64,000 nucleotides of DNA, taken from NCBI GenBank assembly GCA_002389665.1, contig DGNO01000002.1, forward strand, positions 69,622 to 133,621. Reading direction: 5' to 3'. Under the pieces are notes generated by a model. It saw nothing but the letters and a program-made list of their open reading frames with translations. It was not told the DNA's origin and ran no database searches. Position numbers and translations under genes: made by a program. The stretch comes from Rhodobiaceae bacterium UBA4490 (GTDB lineage Bacteria; Pseudomonadota; Alphaproteobacteria; Parvibaculales; Parvibaculaceae). This document shows, one piece after another, positions 53,287 to 63,236 of this stretch (its first letter is position 1; each line of letters opens with the position of its first letter).

Positions 53287-54003
53287 ATGCGCACCGCTTT
53301 CGACGGCTCCATCCGCCGCCGCATCCATTTTTTCCGCCATGGCGACGTTTCCTATGTGGACAAAGAGGGCAACCGTGTGCCGGACAGCCGCGCCGTACCG
53401 CTGACCGATTGGGGCCGCGAGCAAGCCGCGCTGATGTGCGACTATGTGAAAGAGCTGTCCTTCGACAAGGCCGTCTGCTCCGGCCTGCCGCGCACGGTGG
53501 AAACCGCCGAAGGTATTTTGAAGGGCCGCGGCCTCAAGATCGAGGTGATGAGCGAGTTCGAGGAAATCCGCTCCGACCCCGACCGCTACAAGAACCTGAA
53601 AAGCCTGCACGATGTCGCCTATGCTTTCGAAGGCGCGCATCTTCCGGGCGCCCGCTACGGCGAGGGCGAGAGCTTTCTGGAATTCGAGGCTCGCATCGTC
53701 ACGGGCATGATGCATCTTGTCGCCGATAAAAGCTGGCAGAACCTTGCCCTCATCGCCCATGGCGGCGTCAACCGCGCCATTCTGGGCTGGGCAAGCGGCG
53801 CCAGCCTCGGCGCCTTCCACGCTTTCGATCAGAACACCTGCTGCCTGAATATCGTCGATGTGGACACGCACCCGGATACCGGCGAAATCCGCCGCATGAC
53901 CGTGCGCGGCATGAACATCACGCCTTACGATCCGGTGAAAAAGAACGTCGACAAACTGGCGCTCGAAATGATCGCCGAGCGGATGCGCGCGAAATACGGG
54001 TAA
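53287..54003 (+). CDS. histidine phosphatase superfamily protein
   Basis: The 238-residue protein has the RHG motif of the phosphoglycerate mutase-like family near the N-terminus (IHFFRHGDVSY, catalytic His18) and the second catalytic His in LIAHGGVNRAI. CSGLPRTVETAEGIL gives the typical Arg. Members remove phosphate from sugars, nucleotides or proteins; the substrate is unknown. The ATG at 53287 after a GGAGGAC site is better than an upstream start at 53251. The gene is convergent with the DUF4336 gene, 3 bp away. Confidence 0.88.
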   Translation: MRTAFDGSIRRRIHFFRHGDVSYVDKEGNRVPDSRAVPLTDWGREQAALMCDYVKELSFDKAVCSGLPRTVETAEGILKGRGLKIEVMSEFEEIRSDPDRYKNLKSLHDVAYAFEGAHLPGARYGEGESFLEFEARIVTGMMHLVADKSWQNLALIAHGGVNRAILGWASGASLGAFHAFDQNTCCLNIVDVDTHPDTGEIRRMTVRGMNITPYDPVKKNVDKLALEMIAERMRAKYG

Positions 54004-54006
54004 GCC

Positions 54007-54765
54007 TCAACGGGGTTTGATCCCCGCCCAGCGGAAGGAGCGGCGCAGAAAGAAAAGCGCGCCGCTCTCGATGCAAGCGCCGTGGGCAAGGATGATTTTT
54101 TCCGGCTCCCAGGACAGCATTTTTTCGACCTCAGCGCGCAGATGGGCCTTTCTGCCGAAAAACGTCGCGCGCAGATCGCGCGGCGCGGCGCCGTGGGGCG
54201 CCATGATGCCGGTCAGGCGCAAAAGAAGATGCGTCCAGAACCCGTGCACTTTTTCCGGCTCGAAATTCTCGATGAGGTCCGTGACGATCAGCGTGCGTGA
54301 AGCGGCATGAAAGAACACCGCTTCGCTGAGCACATGCCCCTCGACAACACAGAAGTCGATCTCCCCTGACCAGGGCGTGTCCGCGCCGTTTGTCAATTCG
54401 CGGTCGAAACGCACGCCCTTCTCCGGCCATGAGCGTTCTTCGACACGCGGCGCAGCGAAACTTTGCGCGCCCGGGTAAGCCGCCATCCAGTCCCCGATCC
54501 ACCAATAATGGATTTTGTTGGGCGCAATAAGATAAGCGACCTCGCCGAGCGCATCCACTTGCGCTTTCAGCTTATCGGTCAGCGGCACGGGCGAATGAAG
54601 CCAGAGCTTGCCGTCTTTCAGGCGCACGATGGTCATGCGCGTCGGATAAGGCACGGTCACAATGCCCGCTTTGAAATCGATCAGCGGACCGTCGGCCAGC
54701 CATATGTCCGGCCCGAAGGGTTTCAGTTCATAAAGCGGCTCATACGCATCGACCTGCCAGGCCAT
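54007..54765 (-). CDS. DUF4336 family protein, metallo-beta-lactamase-like fold
   Basis: The 252-residue protein matches DUF4336: MTIVRLKDGKLWLHSPVPLTDKLKAQVDALGEVAYLIAPNKIHYWWIGDWMAAYPGAQ, followed by FHAASRTLIVTDLIENF and ILAHGACIESGA. The fold is that of metallo-beta-lactamases, but the HxHxDH motif is not present in usual form, so metal binding may be partial. The function of the family is unknown. It starts 6 bp after the PQQ dehydrogenase stop, so it is cotranscribed and may serve that enzyme or its product. Confidence 0.88.
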   Translation of the reverse strand: MAWQVDAYEPLYELKPFGPDIWLADGPLIDFKAGIVTVPYPTRMTIVRLKDGKLWLHSPVPLTDKLKAQVDALGEVAYLIAPNKIHYWWIGDWMAAYPGAQSFAAPRVEERSWPEKGVRFDRELTNGADTPWSGEIDFCVVEGHVLSEAVFFHAASRTLIVTDLIENFEPEKVHGFWTHLLLRLTGIMAPHGAAPRDLRATFFGRKAHLRAEVEKMLSWEPEKIILAHGACIESGALFFLRRSFRWAGIKPR

Positions 54766-54771
54766 AGCTCC

Positions 54772-56772
54772 TCACTGCGCATTTTCCTCCGGCAGCGCAA
54801 AGCCTATCACAGAATCGCCGAGCGTCGTGGTGGAGCGCGAATGACCGCCCGCCGCGATCACCACATATTGCCGCCCTTCCCACTCATAAGACATGGGCGT
54901 TGCCTGCCCGCCTGCCGGCAAGCGTCCTTTCCAAAGTTCCTCGCCGGTCTTCGCATTAAAGGCGCGCAGGTAATTGTCCATCGCCGCACCGATGAAAAGA
55001 AGACCCGACTTCATGACGAGCGGCCCGCCGAAACTCGGTGTACCGAGTTTCAAGGGGATCGGCACGGGCGCCAAATCTTCCACCGTACCGAGCGTCGCCT
55101 CCCAGGCGATACTGCCATCGGACAGGTCCACCGCATGCAGCACGCCGAAAGGCGGCGCGTTGCAGGGAAGCGAGAGCGGCGAGAACACGAGATCGCGCTT
55201 CATGCCCCAGGCCGTGCCGGTCTGCGGGCTTATCTCCTTATTAGGCTCCGCCGCCTTTGCCGCCGCAAAGTCCTTACGCCGGATGAGCTTGACCATATGG
55301 AGCGCGCGGTTCGTATTCACATACATGAGCTGGCTTTCCGGATCGAAGGCCATCCCGCCCCAATTCGCCCCGCCGCCCGTAAAGGGGAAAAGCAAGGTGC
55401 CCTTCTCGCTCGGCGGCGTGAACAGCCCTTCGGAGCGGTATTTGGCGATCTCCCGCGAACAGGCCCATCTGTCGAGGGGCGTCAGCCCCCAGGCTTCATC
55501 CGGCATGATCGTCGTCGGCACGAGCGGCGGCGGGGCAAGCGGGAAAGGCTGTGTCGGCGACAATTGTTCGCCCGCCACCGCCCCTTGCGGCACTGGGCGT
55601 TCCTCCACCCCGAAAATCGGCTCGCCCGTCTCCCGGTCGAGCACGAAGACAAGCCCCGTCTTTGCCACTTGCACCACCGCATCGCGCGGGCCTTCCGGGC
55701 GCTTAAGCGTCACAAGGCTCGGCTGCGCAGGCAAATCGTAATCCCAGACATCGTGATGCACGGTCTGGAAATGCCAGCGCACCTTTCCGCTCTCCGCCTC
55801 GAGCGCAACAACGGAATTGGCATAGCGGTTATCCCCCGGCCGCTCGCCGCCGAAAAAATCCGGGCTCGGCGAGGAGGTCGGCAAAAAAACGAGCCCGCGT
55901 TTTTCATCCACCGACATAGGCGCCCAGACATTGGCATGGCCGGTGCGCGCCGCGCGCGCGTCCCAGCTTCCCTCCTGCTCTTCTGCCCCCCGCGCCACGG
56001 GATCGAAATGCCAAAGCGGCGCGCCGCTGCGCGCATCGAAGGCGCGCACGGTGCCTTTCGGCGCATCGGCGCGGTTATTGTCCCCGATCGACGAGCCGGT
56101 AATCAGCACGCCGCGCGCCACGACGGGCGGCGAGGTGATGTGAAACTCGCCGGGATAGGCGAGCGCCATGCCCGGGGCGATCCGCACTTCCCCTCCCGTA
56201 CCCGATGCAGCGCCGAAATCCATGCAAGGCAGGCCGCTGCGCGCATCGAGCGCGATGAGCCGGGCATCATTCGTGCCCATGAAAATCCGCGCCGCGCAGG
56301 CCTCGCCCTTGGCCGCCGCCTCGTCCTGCCAATAGGTCACGCCCCGGCAGACGAATTGATTGGCCGGACGGTAGTCCGTTGCGATCTTCGGATCGAAGCG
56401 CCACTTCTGCGCACCGGTGCCGGGATCGAGCGCCACCACCTCGTTAAAGGGCGTGCAAAAGATGAGCGAGCCTTCGGCAAGAATAGGCGTGCCTTCAAAG
56501 GCGCTCTGCTTGATCGCCTCGGGCCGCGCCTTCATGTCGCCGGTCGAATAGCGCCAGGCGATTTCCAGCTCGCCCACATTGTCAGGCGTGATCTGCCCGG
56601 CGCTGACATAGCGCTGGCCGCCCGCATCCCCGCCATAATGGCCCCAGCCGCTTTCAGCCCCTGCCGGCGCACCGCCCACGAGCATCACAGCAACCAGCGC
56701 GGCGAAAACCGCTAATCCCGCAACCCGGCGGCCCCTGCCTCTCGTCTTTTCGCCCATGATCCGACCGGCCAT
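54772..56772 (-). CDS. PQQ-dependent dehydrogenase (quinoprotein, glucose/quinate type)
   Basis: The 666-residue protein uses the ATG at 56772, which has GGAG at 6 nt; starts further up lie in or beside the operator. A single N-terminal membrane or signal segment (VAGLAVFAALVAVMLVGG) precedes an eight-bladed propeller with W-motifs: GHYGGDAGGQRYVSAGQI, FMGTNDARLIALDARSGLPC, ANVWAPMSVDEKRGLVFLPTSSPSPDFFGG and NWGGMAFDPESQLMYVNTN. This is close to membrane glucose and quinate/shikimate dehydrogenases, but without the five-helix membrane domain of the glucose enzyme and without a haem domain. It oxidises an alcohol or sugar in the periplasm. PQQ synthesis genes are not in the window. Confidence 0.9.
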   Translation of the reverse strand: MAGRIMGEKTRGRGRRVAGLAVFAALVAVMLVGGAPAGAESGWGHYGGDAGGQRYVSAGQITPDNVGELEIAWRYSTGDMKARPEAIKQSAFEGTPILAEGSLIFCTPFNEVVALDPGTGAQKWRFDPKIATDYRPANQFVCRGVTYWQDEAAAKGEACAARIFMGTNDARLIALDARSGLPCMDFGAASGTGGEVRIAPGMALAYPGEFHITSPPVVARGVLITGSSIGDNNRADAPKGTVRAFDARSGAPLWHFDPVARGAEEQEGSWDARAARTGHANVWAPMSVDEKRGLVFLPTSSPSPDFFGGERPGDNRYANSVVALEAESGKVRWHFQTVHHDVWDYDLPAQPSLVTLKRPEGPRDAVVQVAKTGLVFVLDRETGEPIFGVEERPVPQGAVAGEQLSPTQPFPLAPPPLVPTTIMPDEAWGLTPLDRWACSREIAKYRSEGLFTPPSEKGTLLFPFTGGGANWGGMAFDPESQLMYVNTNRALHMVKLIRRKDFAAAKAAEPNKEISPQTGTAWGMKRDLVFSPLSLPCNAPPFGVLHAVDLSDGSIAWEATLGTVEDLAPVPIPLKLGTPSFGGPLVMKSGLLFIGAAMDNYLRAFNAKTGEELWKGRLPAGGQATPMSYEWEGRQYVVIAAGGHSRSTTTLGDSVIGFALPEENAQ

Positions 56773-56786
56773 AGCCATCTCCATAA

Positions 56787-56803
56787 ATGAATGATTCATT
56801 CAT
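56787..56803. promoter_or_regulatory. perfect palindrome between quinoprotein and TetR genes
   Basis: ATGAATGATTCATTCAT is a perfect dyad with 8-bp arms around one base. It lies 15 bp upstream of the dehydrogenase start and 75 bp upstream of the tetR start. It is a probable operator of that TetR regulator. Confidence 0.65.
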
Positions 56804-56877
56804 ATATTGGTATCTACGCTCTCCCGGTCAAGTCTGATATATCGACCTATCAGCAACCCACCTCACCTGCGGGGCCC

Positions 56878-57561
56878 ATGCGCAAAAAATCTCCCGATCG
56901 GCTGGACGCCATTGTCGAAGCGGCCCTCACCTGCTTCTCCCAGGCCGGCTATGCCCGCACGCAAATGGCCGATGTGGCGCGCGCCGCCCATGTTTCCGCC
57001 GGCACGCTTTACCTTTATGCGGCCAGCAAGGAAGCCCTCCTCCATCTTGCGGTGCTGAAAGCCGCCGGGGAGCCCCTGGAGAGGCTGGAGCTGCCTTTCG
57101 CCACGCAAGGACTGGAAGCGGTGAACGGCCTCATCCGCGGCATTGCGGGGGAAGAAGGGCTCTGGCCGGTGCTCACCAAGGCGCTGGAAAGTGGCAAGGC
57201 GCCTTCCCGCGCAGAGCTTCAGAGCATCGGCGCCGAGCTTTACGATCTGCTCGTGCCCATCCGCCGGGCCGTCTGGCTGCTCGACAAACTAGTGCTGGAT
57301 ATTCCTGAGATCGACCAGACATATGCTGACGTGATGCGCGGGCGATATATCGCAGATCTTTCGGCATTAATCGCGCGGCTGCCGGGCGCGGCCTCCCCCA
57401 TGGAAGAGCGGCTGAAAGCGCGCATGGCCATCGAAATCATTTCCTGGGCCGCCATGCATCGGCGCAAGGAAAGCGAGCGGCACAGTTTCGCCCCCCTCAG
57501 CGAGGAAGACATCCGCCGAACGGCCACCGCCGCCTTCGCTGCCTCTTTTTTCAGCGCGTAA
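56878..57561 (+). CDS. TetR family transcriptional regulator
   Basis: The 227-residue protein from the ATG at 56878 has MRKKSPDRLDAIVEAALTCFSQAGYARTQMADVARAAHVSAGTLYLYAASKEALLHLAV, a full TetR helix-turn-helix with recognition helix near residues 35-50. The effector domain is long and helical (LARLP, RMAIEIISWAAMHRRKESERH). It is divergent from the PQQ-dehydrogenase operon across a perfect palindrome and is very probably its repressor. The ligand is unknown. Confidence 0.9.
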   Translation: MRKKSPDRLDAIVEAALTCFSQAGYARTQMADVARAAHVSAGTLYLYAASKEALLHLAVLKAAGEPLERLELPFATQGLEAVNGLIRGIAGEEGLWPVLTKALESGKAPSRAELQSIGAELYDLLVPIRRAVWLLDKLVLDIPEIDQTYADVMRGRYIADLSALIARLPGAASPMEERLKARMAIEIISWAAMHRRKESERHSFAPLSEEDIRRTATAAFAASFFSA

Positions 57562-57740
57562 GAAAGCGCCCCTATCCCCCGATAGGCAACCAAGTCTGCC
57601 TAAATTCCTATACCGCCACGTCTTTTTGCCGTTTTCACCCCCGGAATCCGCCCGCCATTTACCGGCGGTAAAGGCGCCTTCCTGTCTAATGAAGGGGAGA
57701 TAGCGCCCGCACCGCGCGAGCGCCTTGGGGAGATGACACC

Positions 57741-58319
57741 GTGGCCCGGCCCGCTTTATTCGGTATCAAGAGGGATAAGTTCTCCCTCGATACGGTCCGC
57801 CTTTATACGCAAGTCCAGGTTCTGGAGCATCCGGAGCATCAGGACGCGTGCTACATCATGGAAGAATGGCAAAAGCTGCGCGATGAAGGCCGCCTCCTTC
57901 ACGCTCAGGACCTGCCCTCCAAAACCTTCGCCCGGCTGCTGCCCCGCCTCTACCTGCTGGAACCGGCGAACGGGGCGGCGACCGACTGGCGCTTCCGCCT
58001 CGTCGGCACCGATATCGCCAATGCCTTTCCCGCCGACCCGACGGGCCGCGCGATCAGTGAGCTTTACGCACCGGAAAAAGTACTCTCCAACGCTGCCGTC
58101 TACCGCGACGTGCTGGAGCATCTGCGCCCCGTCGTTACCAAGGGCCAGGTCGAAGGGCTCGACCGGGACTACAAGATCGCAGAGTTCGTCCATCTCCCAG
58201 TCGCCACCGGCGAGAAGGACGAAAGAGTGCTGCTCGGCGGCGTCTTCGAGCATGGCTACGGCCGCCTGCCGCCCGCCTTCCCGAAAAAAGACAAGAAAAA
58301 AGAGCCGTCCGCTTCTTAA
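57741..58319 (+). CDS. PAS-domain protein (PAS_5 type)
   Basis: The 192-residue protein uses a GTG start at 57741 after GGGGAG. It has CYIMEEWQKLRDEGRLLHAQDLPSKTFARLLPRLYLLE, ATDWRFRLVGTDIANAFPADPTGRAISELYAPE and VHLPVATGEKDERVLLGGVFEHG. This pattern fits the small alphaproteobacterial PAS_5 proteins, which consist of one PAS domain with no output domain. They may bind a ligand or a partner regulator; the role is unknown. The C-terminus is basic and Lys-rich. A hairpin at 58304-58331 overlaps its 3' end. Confidence 0.82.
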   Translation: MARPALFGIKRDKFSLDTVRLYTQVQVLEHPEHQDACYIMEEWQKLRDEGRLLHAQDLPSKTFARLLPRLYLLEPANGAATDWRFRLVGTDIANAFPADPTGRAISELYAPEKVLSNAAVYRDVLEHLRPVVTKGQVEGLDRDYKIAEFVHLPVATGEKDERVLLGGVFEHGYGRLPPAFPKKDKKKEPSAS

Positions 58320-58331
58320 AAACCGGACGGC
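58304..58331 (-). terminator. intrinsic terminator of the ATPase zeta gene
   Basis: GCCGTCCG (58304-58311) pairs with CGGACGGC (58324-58331). On the - strand the stem is followed by CTCTTTTTT, 46 bp beyond the stop codon of the DUF1476 gene. The hairpin overlaps the end of the convergent PAS gene. Confidence 0.75.
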
Positions 58332-58376
58332 CCCGCTTCAATTTACCGCAGGTTGAAAAGCCCCGCGTGAGGCGTC

Positions 58377-58700
58377 TTACGCCTCTTTTTCGATCTGCTC
58401 AGCGGCAGCCACCAGCAATTCGGCCATCTGGCGGCGAATCTGATGGTCCGACTGATCGACGCCGGCCGCATCGAAATCACCGCGCACCTTGCGGAAGACA
58501 TCCTCTTCGCCCGCCTCTTCCAGGTCCGCTTTCACCACTTCGCCGGCATAGGCTTCCGCCTCCGCGCCCGTCTTGCCGAGCAGGCTTGCCGCCCACAAAC
58601 CAAGGGCCTTGTTGCGCCGGGCCTGGGCCTTGAAGCGCAGCTCCGCGTCATGCGCGAATTTGTTTTCGTAAGCTTTCTCGCGATCGCTGAAGCTCGACAT
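58377..58700 (-). CDS. F1-ATPase inhibitor subunit zeta (DUF1476)
   Basis: The 107-residue protein starts MSSFSDREKAYENKFAHDAELRFKAQARRNKALGLWAASLLG and continues EAYAGEVVKADLEEAGEEDVFRKVRGDFDAAG. These are the hallmarks of DUF1476, identified in Paracoccus denitrificans as the zeta subunit, which blocks reverse ATP hydrolysis by F1-ATPase. It is nearly confined to Alphaproteobacteria. The ATG at 58700 is chosen because it begins the family N-terminus, the inhibitory part in Paracoccus. It is divergent from purC. Confidence 0.95.
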   Translation of the reverse strand: MSSFSDREKAYENKFAHDAELRFKAQARRNKALGLWAASLLGKTGAEAEAYAGEVVKADLEEAGEEDVFRKVRGDFDAAGVDQSDHQIRRQMAELLVAAAEQIEKEA

Positions 58701-58949
58701 ATCGGGTCTCCTTGGGAACAACTTTGACACAAATCTGCAAATCGGCGCTCTTGGGCGGCCTCTCCGCGCAGATTAGCGTCAACCGGTTGATTTTCATATA
58801 TATTTTGAGTGACAAGAGGGTCGTTGTGCAAGTCTGGGTCTTCGGGTACTTTCCGAGCCATTGAACGGGGCGGAATCGACGGCTGACCCGCCCCCGCCTT
58901 TCGGCATCCGCCGCCGTCGGACGGGTGCAAGTTGATTGGAATCACACAT

Positions 58950-59717
58950 ATGAACCGCCGCAGACGGGTTTATGAGGGAAAGGCCAAGGTGCTTTATGAA
59001 GGCCCCGAGCCTGGCACCCTCATCCAGCATTTCAAGGATGACACCACTGCCTTCGACAACACCAAGCACGAGTTGATCGACGGCAAGGGCGTTCTGAACA
59101 ACCGGATTTCGGAATATATTTTCACCCGGCTGAACGATATCGGCGTGCCGACCCATTTCATCCGCTCGCTCAACATGCGCGAGCAGCTGGTGCGTGAGGT
59201 CGAGATCATTCCGATTGAGGTCGTGGTGCGCAACGTTGCCGCCGGCTCCATCGCCAAGCGCCTCGGCATCGAGGAAGGCACGCCCCTTCCCCGCTCGATC
59301 ATCGAGTTCTATTACAAGGCCGACGAGCTGCACGATCCCATGGTCTCCGAAGAGCACATCACCGCCTTCGGCTGGGCGACGCCCCAGGAGATCGACGACA
59401 TCATGGCGCTGGCGCTCAGGATCAACGATTTCCTGACCGGCCTTTTCCTCGGTGTCGGCATTCGCCTCGTCGACTTCAAAGTCGAGTTCGGCCGTCTTTA
59501 TGAGGGCGACATGATGCGCATCGTGCTCGCCGACGAAATCAGCCCCGACAGCTGCCGTCTCTGGGACATCACGACCCAGGACAAACTGGACAAGGACCGG
59601 TTCCGCCGCGACATGGGCGGCCTTGTCGAGGCTTATCAGGAAGTGGCCCGCCGCCTCGGCATTCTCTTCGAGAACGATCCGAAAAAGCGCACCGGCCCCA
59701 CGCTGGTTAAATCGTAA
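58950..59717 (+). CDS. purC: phosphoribosylaminoimidazole-succinocarboxamide synthase
   Basis: The 255-residue protein matches SAICAR synthetase: [61 protein letters not shown] and [33 protein letters not shown]. It joins CAIR and aspartate with ATP in purine synthesis. The ATG at 58950 has no strong ribosome-binding site; an upstream alternative at 58932 is out of family alignment. A terminator-like hairpin separates it from purS, so part of transcription may stop there. Confidence 0.97.
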   Translation: MNRRRRVYEGKAKVLYEGPEPGTLIQHFKDDTTAFDNTKHELIDGKGVLNNRISEYIFTRLNDIGVPTHFIRSLNMREQLVREVEIIPIEVVVRNVAAGSIAKRLGIEEGTPLPRSIIEFYYKADELHDPMVSEEHITAFGWATPQEIDDIMALALRINDFLTGLFLGVGIRLVDFKVEFGRLYEGDMMRIVLADEISPDSCRLWDITTQDKLDKDRFRRDMGGLVEAYQEVARRLGILFENDPKKRTGPTLVKS

Positions 59718-59723
59718 AAAGCG

Positions 59724-59752
59724 CCGGCCTCTTCCCTGACAGAAGAGGCCGG
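59724..59752 (+). terminator. hairpin after purC
   Basis: CCGGCCTCTTC (59724-59734) pairs with GAAGAGGCCGG (59742-59752). The following T tract is weak and broken by C, so it may only attenuate transcription into purS. Confidence 0.55.
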
Positions 59753-59809
59753 TCCCTTTCCGCTCCATCCGGCCTCCCCGGCCCGCGAAGACCCCTAAAA
59801 GGCTCGTAC

Positions 59810-60052
59810 ATGAAGGCTCGTATAATTGTTACGTTGAAAAACGGCGTTCTCGACCCCCAAGGCAAAGCAATCGAACATGCGCTCGGCCAGCTCGGCTTCG
59901 GCGGCATCGGCGATGTGCGCCAGGGAAAATATTTCGAGGTCACTTTGAGCGAACAGGACCCGGCCAAAGCCCGCGCCCAGCTTGAAGACGCCTGCAAGAA
60001 ACTTTTCGCCAATACCGTCATCGAAAACTACGCGATCGAGCTCGACGTATGA
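59810..60052 (+). CDS. purS: FGAM synthase subunit PurS
   Basis: The 80-residue protein [45 protein letters not shown] matches PurS, the small dimeric subunit that joins PurL and PurQ in the formylglycinamidine ribonucleotide synthase complex. It bridges the two larger subunits and helps channel ammonia. Its last 4 bp overlap the purQ start (ATGA), which supports coupled expression of the three subunits. Start at the ATG at 59810 is the only sensible choice. Confidence 0.97.
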   Translation: MKARIIVTLKNGVLDPQGKAIEHALGQLGFGGIGDVRQGKYFEVTLSEQDPAKARAQLEDACKKLFANTVIENYAIELDV

Positions 60053-60717
60053 AATCCGCCGTTATCGTTTATCCCGGCATCAACCGCGAACGCGACCTTG
60101 CCCGCGCGCTGGAACTGGTGACCGGCACCGCCCCTTACATGGTCTGGCATGACGATGCCGAAATTCCGGATGTCGATCTCATCGCCGTGCCGGGCGGCTT
60201 TTCCTATGGCGACTATCTGCGCTGCGGCGCCATTGCCGGGCAGGCCCGCATCACCGCCGATCTGAAAAAGAAAGCCGCCAAGGGCGTGCGCGTCTTCGGT
60301 GTCTGCAACGGGTTTCAGATCCTCACCGAAATCGGCCTTCTGCCGGGCGCGCTCCTGCGCAATGCGCATCTGAAATTCGTCTGCAAGGAAGTGAAGCTGG
60401 AAGTCGCGAACAGCCGCACCGCTTTCACGAACGCCTATACGCAGGGCCAGATCATCCGCTGCCCCGTCGCCCATCATGACGGCAATTATTTCGCCGACGA
60501 AGGCACGATCCGCAAACTGGAGGACGAGCACCGCGTCGTCTTCCGCTATGCGGAAGGCACGAACCCCAATGGCTCCATCAACGACATTGCCGGCATCATA
60601 AATGAAAAAGGCAATGTGCTCGGCATGATGCCGCATCCGGAAAATCTGGTGGAACCCCTTCATGGCGGCCTCGATGGCCGCGGCATTTTTGAAAGCCTGT
60701 TGGAGACTGTTGCGTGA
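60049..60717 (+). CDS. purQ: FGAM synthase glutaminase subunit PurQ
   Basis: The 222-residue class I glutamine amidotransferase has [17 protein letters not shown], the nucleophile Cys in [17 protein letters not shown], and the His/Glu pair in [11 protein letters not shown]. It supplies ammonia from glutamine to PurL. The gene starts inside the last codons of purS and overlaps the purL start by GTGA, so PurS, PurQ and PurL are made in a tightly coupled set. Confidence 0.97.
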   Translation: MKSAVIVYPGINRERDLARALELVTGTAPYMVWHDDAEIPDVDLIAVPGGFSYGDYLRCGAIAGQARITADLKKKAAKGVRVFGVCNGFQILTEIGLLPGALLRNAHLKFVCKEVKLEVANSRTAFTNAYTQGQIIRCPVAHHDGNYFADEGTIRKLEDEHRVVFRYAEGTNPNGSINDIAGIINEKGNVLGMMPHPENLVEPLHGGLDGRGIFESLLETVA

Positions 60718-62930
60718 TCCCCAACGAGATCGAAATCACCCCCGAGCTGGTTGCCGAACACGGGTTAAAGCCCGACGAGTATCAGCGTATCCTGGACCTG
60801 ATCGGCCGCACCCCGACGCTCACCGAGCTCGGTATCTTCTCAGCCATGTGGAACGAGCACTGCTCCTATAAATCCTCGAAGAAATGGCTGCGCACGTTGC
60901 CGACCAAAGGCCCGCGCGTCCTTCAGGGCCCCGGCGAAAATGCCGGCGTCGTCGATATCGGCGACGGGGAAGCCGTGGTCTTCAAAATGGAAAGCCACAA
61001 CCACCCCTCTTACATCGAGCCCTATCAGGGCGCGGCGACGGGGGTCGGCGGCATCCTGCGCGATGTTTTCACCATGGGCGCGCGGCCCATTGCGGCCATG
61101 AATGCGCTGCGCTTCGGCGCGCCCACCCATGAGCGCACCCGCCATATCGTTTCCGGCGTCGTTGCCGGGATCGGCGGTTACGGCAATTCCTTCGGCGTGC
61201 CGACGGTCGGCGGCGAGGTCAATTTCGACCCGAGCTATAATGGCAACTGCCTCGTCAACGCCTTCGCCGCGGGCCTTGCCGACACGGACAAGATTTTCCT
61301 TTCCGAGGCCAAGGGCGTCGGCATGCCCATCGTCTATCTAGGCTCCAAGACGGGCCGCGACGGCATTCACGGCGCGACCATGGCTTCTGCCGAATTCGAC
61401 GATGACTCGGAAGAAAAACGCCCCACCGTTCAGATCGGCGACCCGTTCGGCGAAAAGCTGCTGCTGGAAGCCTGCCTCGAGCTGATGGCAACGGGCGCCG
61501 TCATCGCCATTCAGGACATGGGCGCGGCGGGGCTGACCTGCTCGGCCGTTGAAATGGGCGCGAAAGGCAATCTCGGCGTCGAGCTCGACCTCGACAAAGT
61601 GCCTTGCCGCGAGGAAGGCATGACCGCCTATGAGATGATGCTGTCGGAAAGCCAGGAGCGCATGCTCATGGTGCTGCATCCGGAAAAGCAGGCTGAGGCC
61701 GAAGCCGTCTTCCGCAAATGGGACCTCGATTTCGCCGTTGTCGGCAAGACGACGGACGATCTGCGCTTCCGCATCTTCCGCCATGGCGATTTGATGGGCG
61801 ATCTGCCGATCAAGGAACTGGGCGATGAAGCGCCCGAATATGACCGCCCCTGGGTGGAGACGAAACCGCCCGCCCCGCTCGATCCTGAAAGCGTGCCCGC
61901 GCCGAACGATCTCGGCGCGGTTTTGCTGAAGCTGCTGGGCTCGCCCGACATGTGCTCGCGCCGCTGGGTCTGGGAGCAGTACGACCATCTGGTACAGGGC
62001 AACACCGTGGTGCGTCCGGGTTCGGATGCCGCCGTCGTGCGCGTCAAGGACTCCAACAAGGGCCTTGCCTTCTCGCTCGATGTGACGCCGCGCTATTGCA
62101 CCGCCGATCCTGTGCAAGGCGGCAAGCAGGCGGTTGCCGAATGCTGGCGCAACATCACCGCCTCGGGCGCCGAGCCTTTGGCCGTCACCGACAATCTCAA
62201 TTTCGGCAATCCGGAAAAACCGGAAATCATGGGCCAGTTCGTCGGCTGCATTAAGGGCATCGGCGAGGCTTGCGAAGCGCTCGCCTTCCCCGTCGTCTCC
62301 GGCAATGTCTCGCTTTACAACGAAACGAACGGCCAGGCGATCATGCCCACGCCCGCCATTGGCGGCGTCGGCCTCATCCCAGATCTCGGTAAAATCGCCA
62401 CCACCGCCTTCAAAGGCGAAGGCGAGGCGATCTATGTGATCGGCGAAACGCTCGGCCATCTCGGCCAGTCCGTCTATCTGCGCGATATCGAAGGGCGCCG
62501 CGAAGGCCCTGCCCCGCATGTCGACCTCGGCGCGGAAAAACGCCACGGCGATTTCGTGCGCTCCCTCATCCGTTCGGCCCGCGTCACGGCGGTGCATGAC
62601 GTCTCGGACGGCGGCCTCCTCATCGCCCTTGCCGAAATGGCGATGGCGGGCGGCATCGGCGCTGCGCTTGAGGCGCAAACGGACCTGCCGCTCCATGCCT
62701 GGGGTTTCGGGGAAGATCAGGCCCGCTACATCGTCACCATTGCCGAAGCCGGCGCGGGCGATCTTGAAAAAGACGCGGAAAAAACGGGCATTCCGCTAAC
62801 CCGGCTCGGGCGGACAGGCGGACGTGAATTGACACTGAGCGGCCAGCTCACCATATCATTGGATAAGTTGGCCCAGGCCCATGAGGGCTGGTTCCCGGCC
62901 TATATGGCCGCTCCCGATACCAACGCCTAA
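60714..62930 (+). CDS. purL: FGAM synthase subunit PurL
   Basis: At 738 residues this is the small-type PurL that works with separate PurS and PurQ. Visible motifs include [22 protein letters not shown] near the N-terminus, [38 protein letters not shown] (ATP site), and [15 protein letters not shown]. It uses ATP and ammonia to convert FGAR to FGAM. The start is a GTG that overlaps the purQ stop (GTGA). The BolA gene begins 30 bp after its stop. Confidence 0.97.
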   Translation: MIPNEIEITPELVAEHGLKPDEYQRILDLIGRTPTLTELGIFSAMWNEHCSYKSSKKWLRTLPTKGPRVLQGPGENAGVVDIGDGEAVVFKMESHNHPSYIEPYQGAATGVGGILRDVFTMGARPIAAMNALRFGAPTHERTRHIVSGVVAGIGGYGNSFGVPTVGGEVNFDPSYNGNCLVNAFAAGLADTDKIFLSEAKGVGMPIVYLGSKTGRDGIHGATMASAEFDDDSEEKRPTVQIGDPFGEKLLLEACLELMATGAVIAIQDMGAAGLTCSAVEMGAKGNLGVELDLDKVPCREEGMTAYEMMLSESQERMLMVLHPEKQAEAEAVFRKWDLDFAVVGKTTDDLRFRIFRHGDLMGDLPIKELGDEAPEYDRPWVETKPPAPLDPESVPAPNDLGAVLLKLLGSPDMCSRRWVWEQYDHLVQGNTVVRPGSDAAVVRVKDSNKGLAFSLDVTPRYCTADPVQGGKQAVAECWRNITASGAEPLAVTDNLNFGNPEKPEIMGQFVGCIKGIGEACEALAFPVVSGNVSLYNETNGQAIMPTPAIGGVGLIPDLGKIATTAFKGEGEAIYVIGETLGHLGQSVYLRDIEGRREGPAPHVDLGAEKRHGDFVRSLIRSARVTAVHDVSDGGLLIALAEMAMAGGIGAALEAQTDLPLHAWGFGEDQARYIVTIAEAGAGDLEKDAEKTGIPLTRLGRTGGRELTLSGQLTISLDKLAQAHEGWFPAYMAAPDTNA

Positions 62931-62960
62931 GCAAGGCAGGCTCGGCAAAGGAGACAACAC

Positions 62961-63197
62961 ATGGCCATGAGCGCCAAGGAAATCGAAACGCTGATCAAGG
63001 ACGCCCTGCCGGACGCAACGGTGGAGATTCAGGATCTGGCTGGCGACGGCGATCACTATGCTGCCGTGGTCGTTTCCAAGGAATTCGAAGGCAAAAGCCG
63101 GGTGCAGCAGCACCAGATGGTTTACAAGGCCCTGCGCGGCCAGATGGGCGGCGCACTTCATGCGCTCGCCCTGCAGACCTCTGCCCCCAATGCATGA
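62961..63197 (+). CDS. BolA family protein
   Basis: The 78-residue protein contains VEIQDLAGDGDHYAAVVVSKEFEGKSRVQQHQMVYKALRGQMGGALHALAL, which has the BolA RVQQHQ motif and the conserved His that helps bind a shared [2Fe-2S] cluster. BolA proteins pair with monothiol glutaredoxins for iron-sulfur trafficking and iron signalling. The Grx4-type gene starts 39 bp downstream, which supports this partnership. GGAG precedes the ATG. Confidence 0.95.
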   Translation: MAMSAKEIETLIKDALPDATVEIQDLAGDGDHYAAVVVSKEFEGKSRVQQHQMVYKALRGQMGGALHALALQTSAPNA

Positions 63198-63236
63198 AAT
63201 AGGCGCATAAATCTCAGAGTTGAAAAGGACCCCGAC

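Noticed and set aside
54463..56715. A 750-codon + strand frame over the PQQ dehydrogenase
   Set aside because: It is antisense to a well-supported quinoprotein gene and has the Arg/His-rich composition of a shadow frame.
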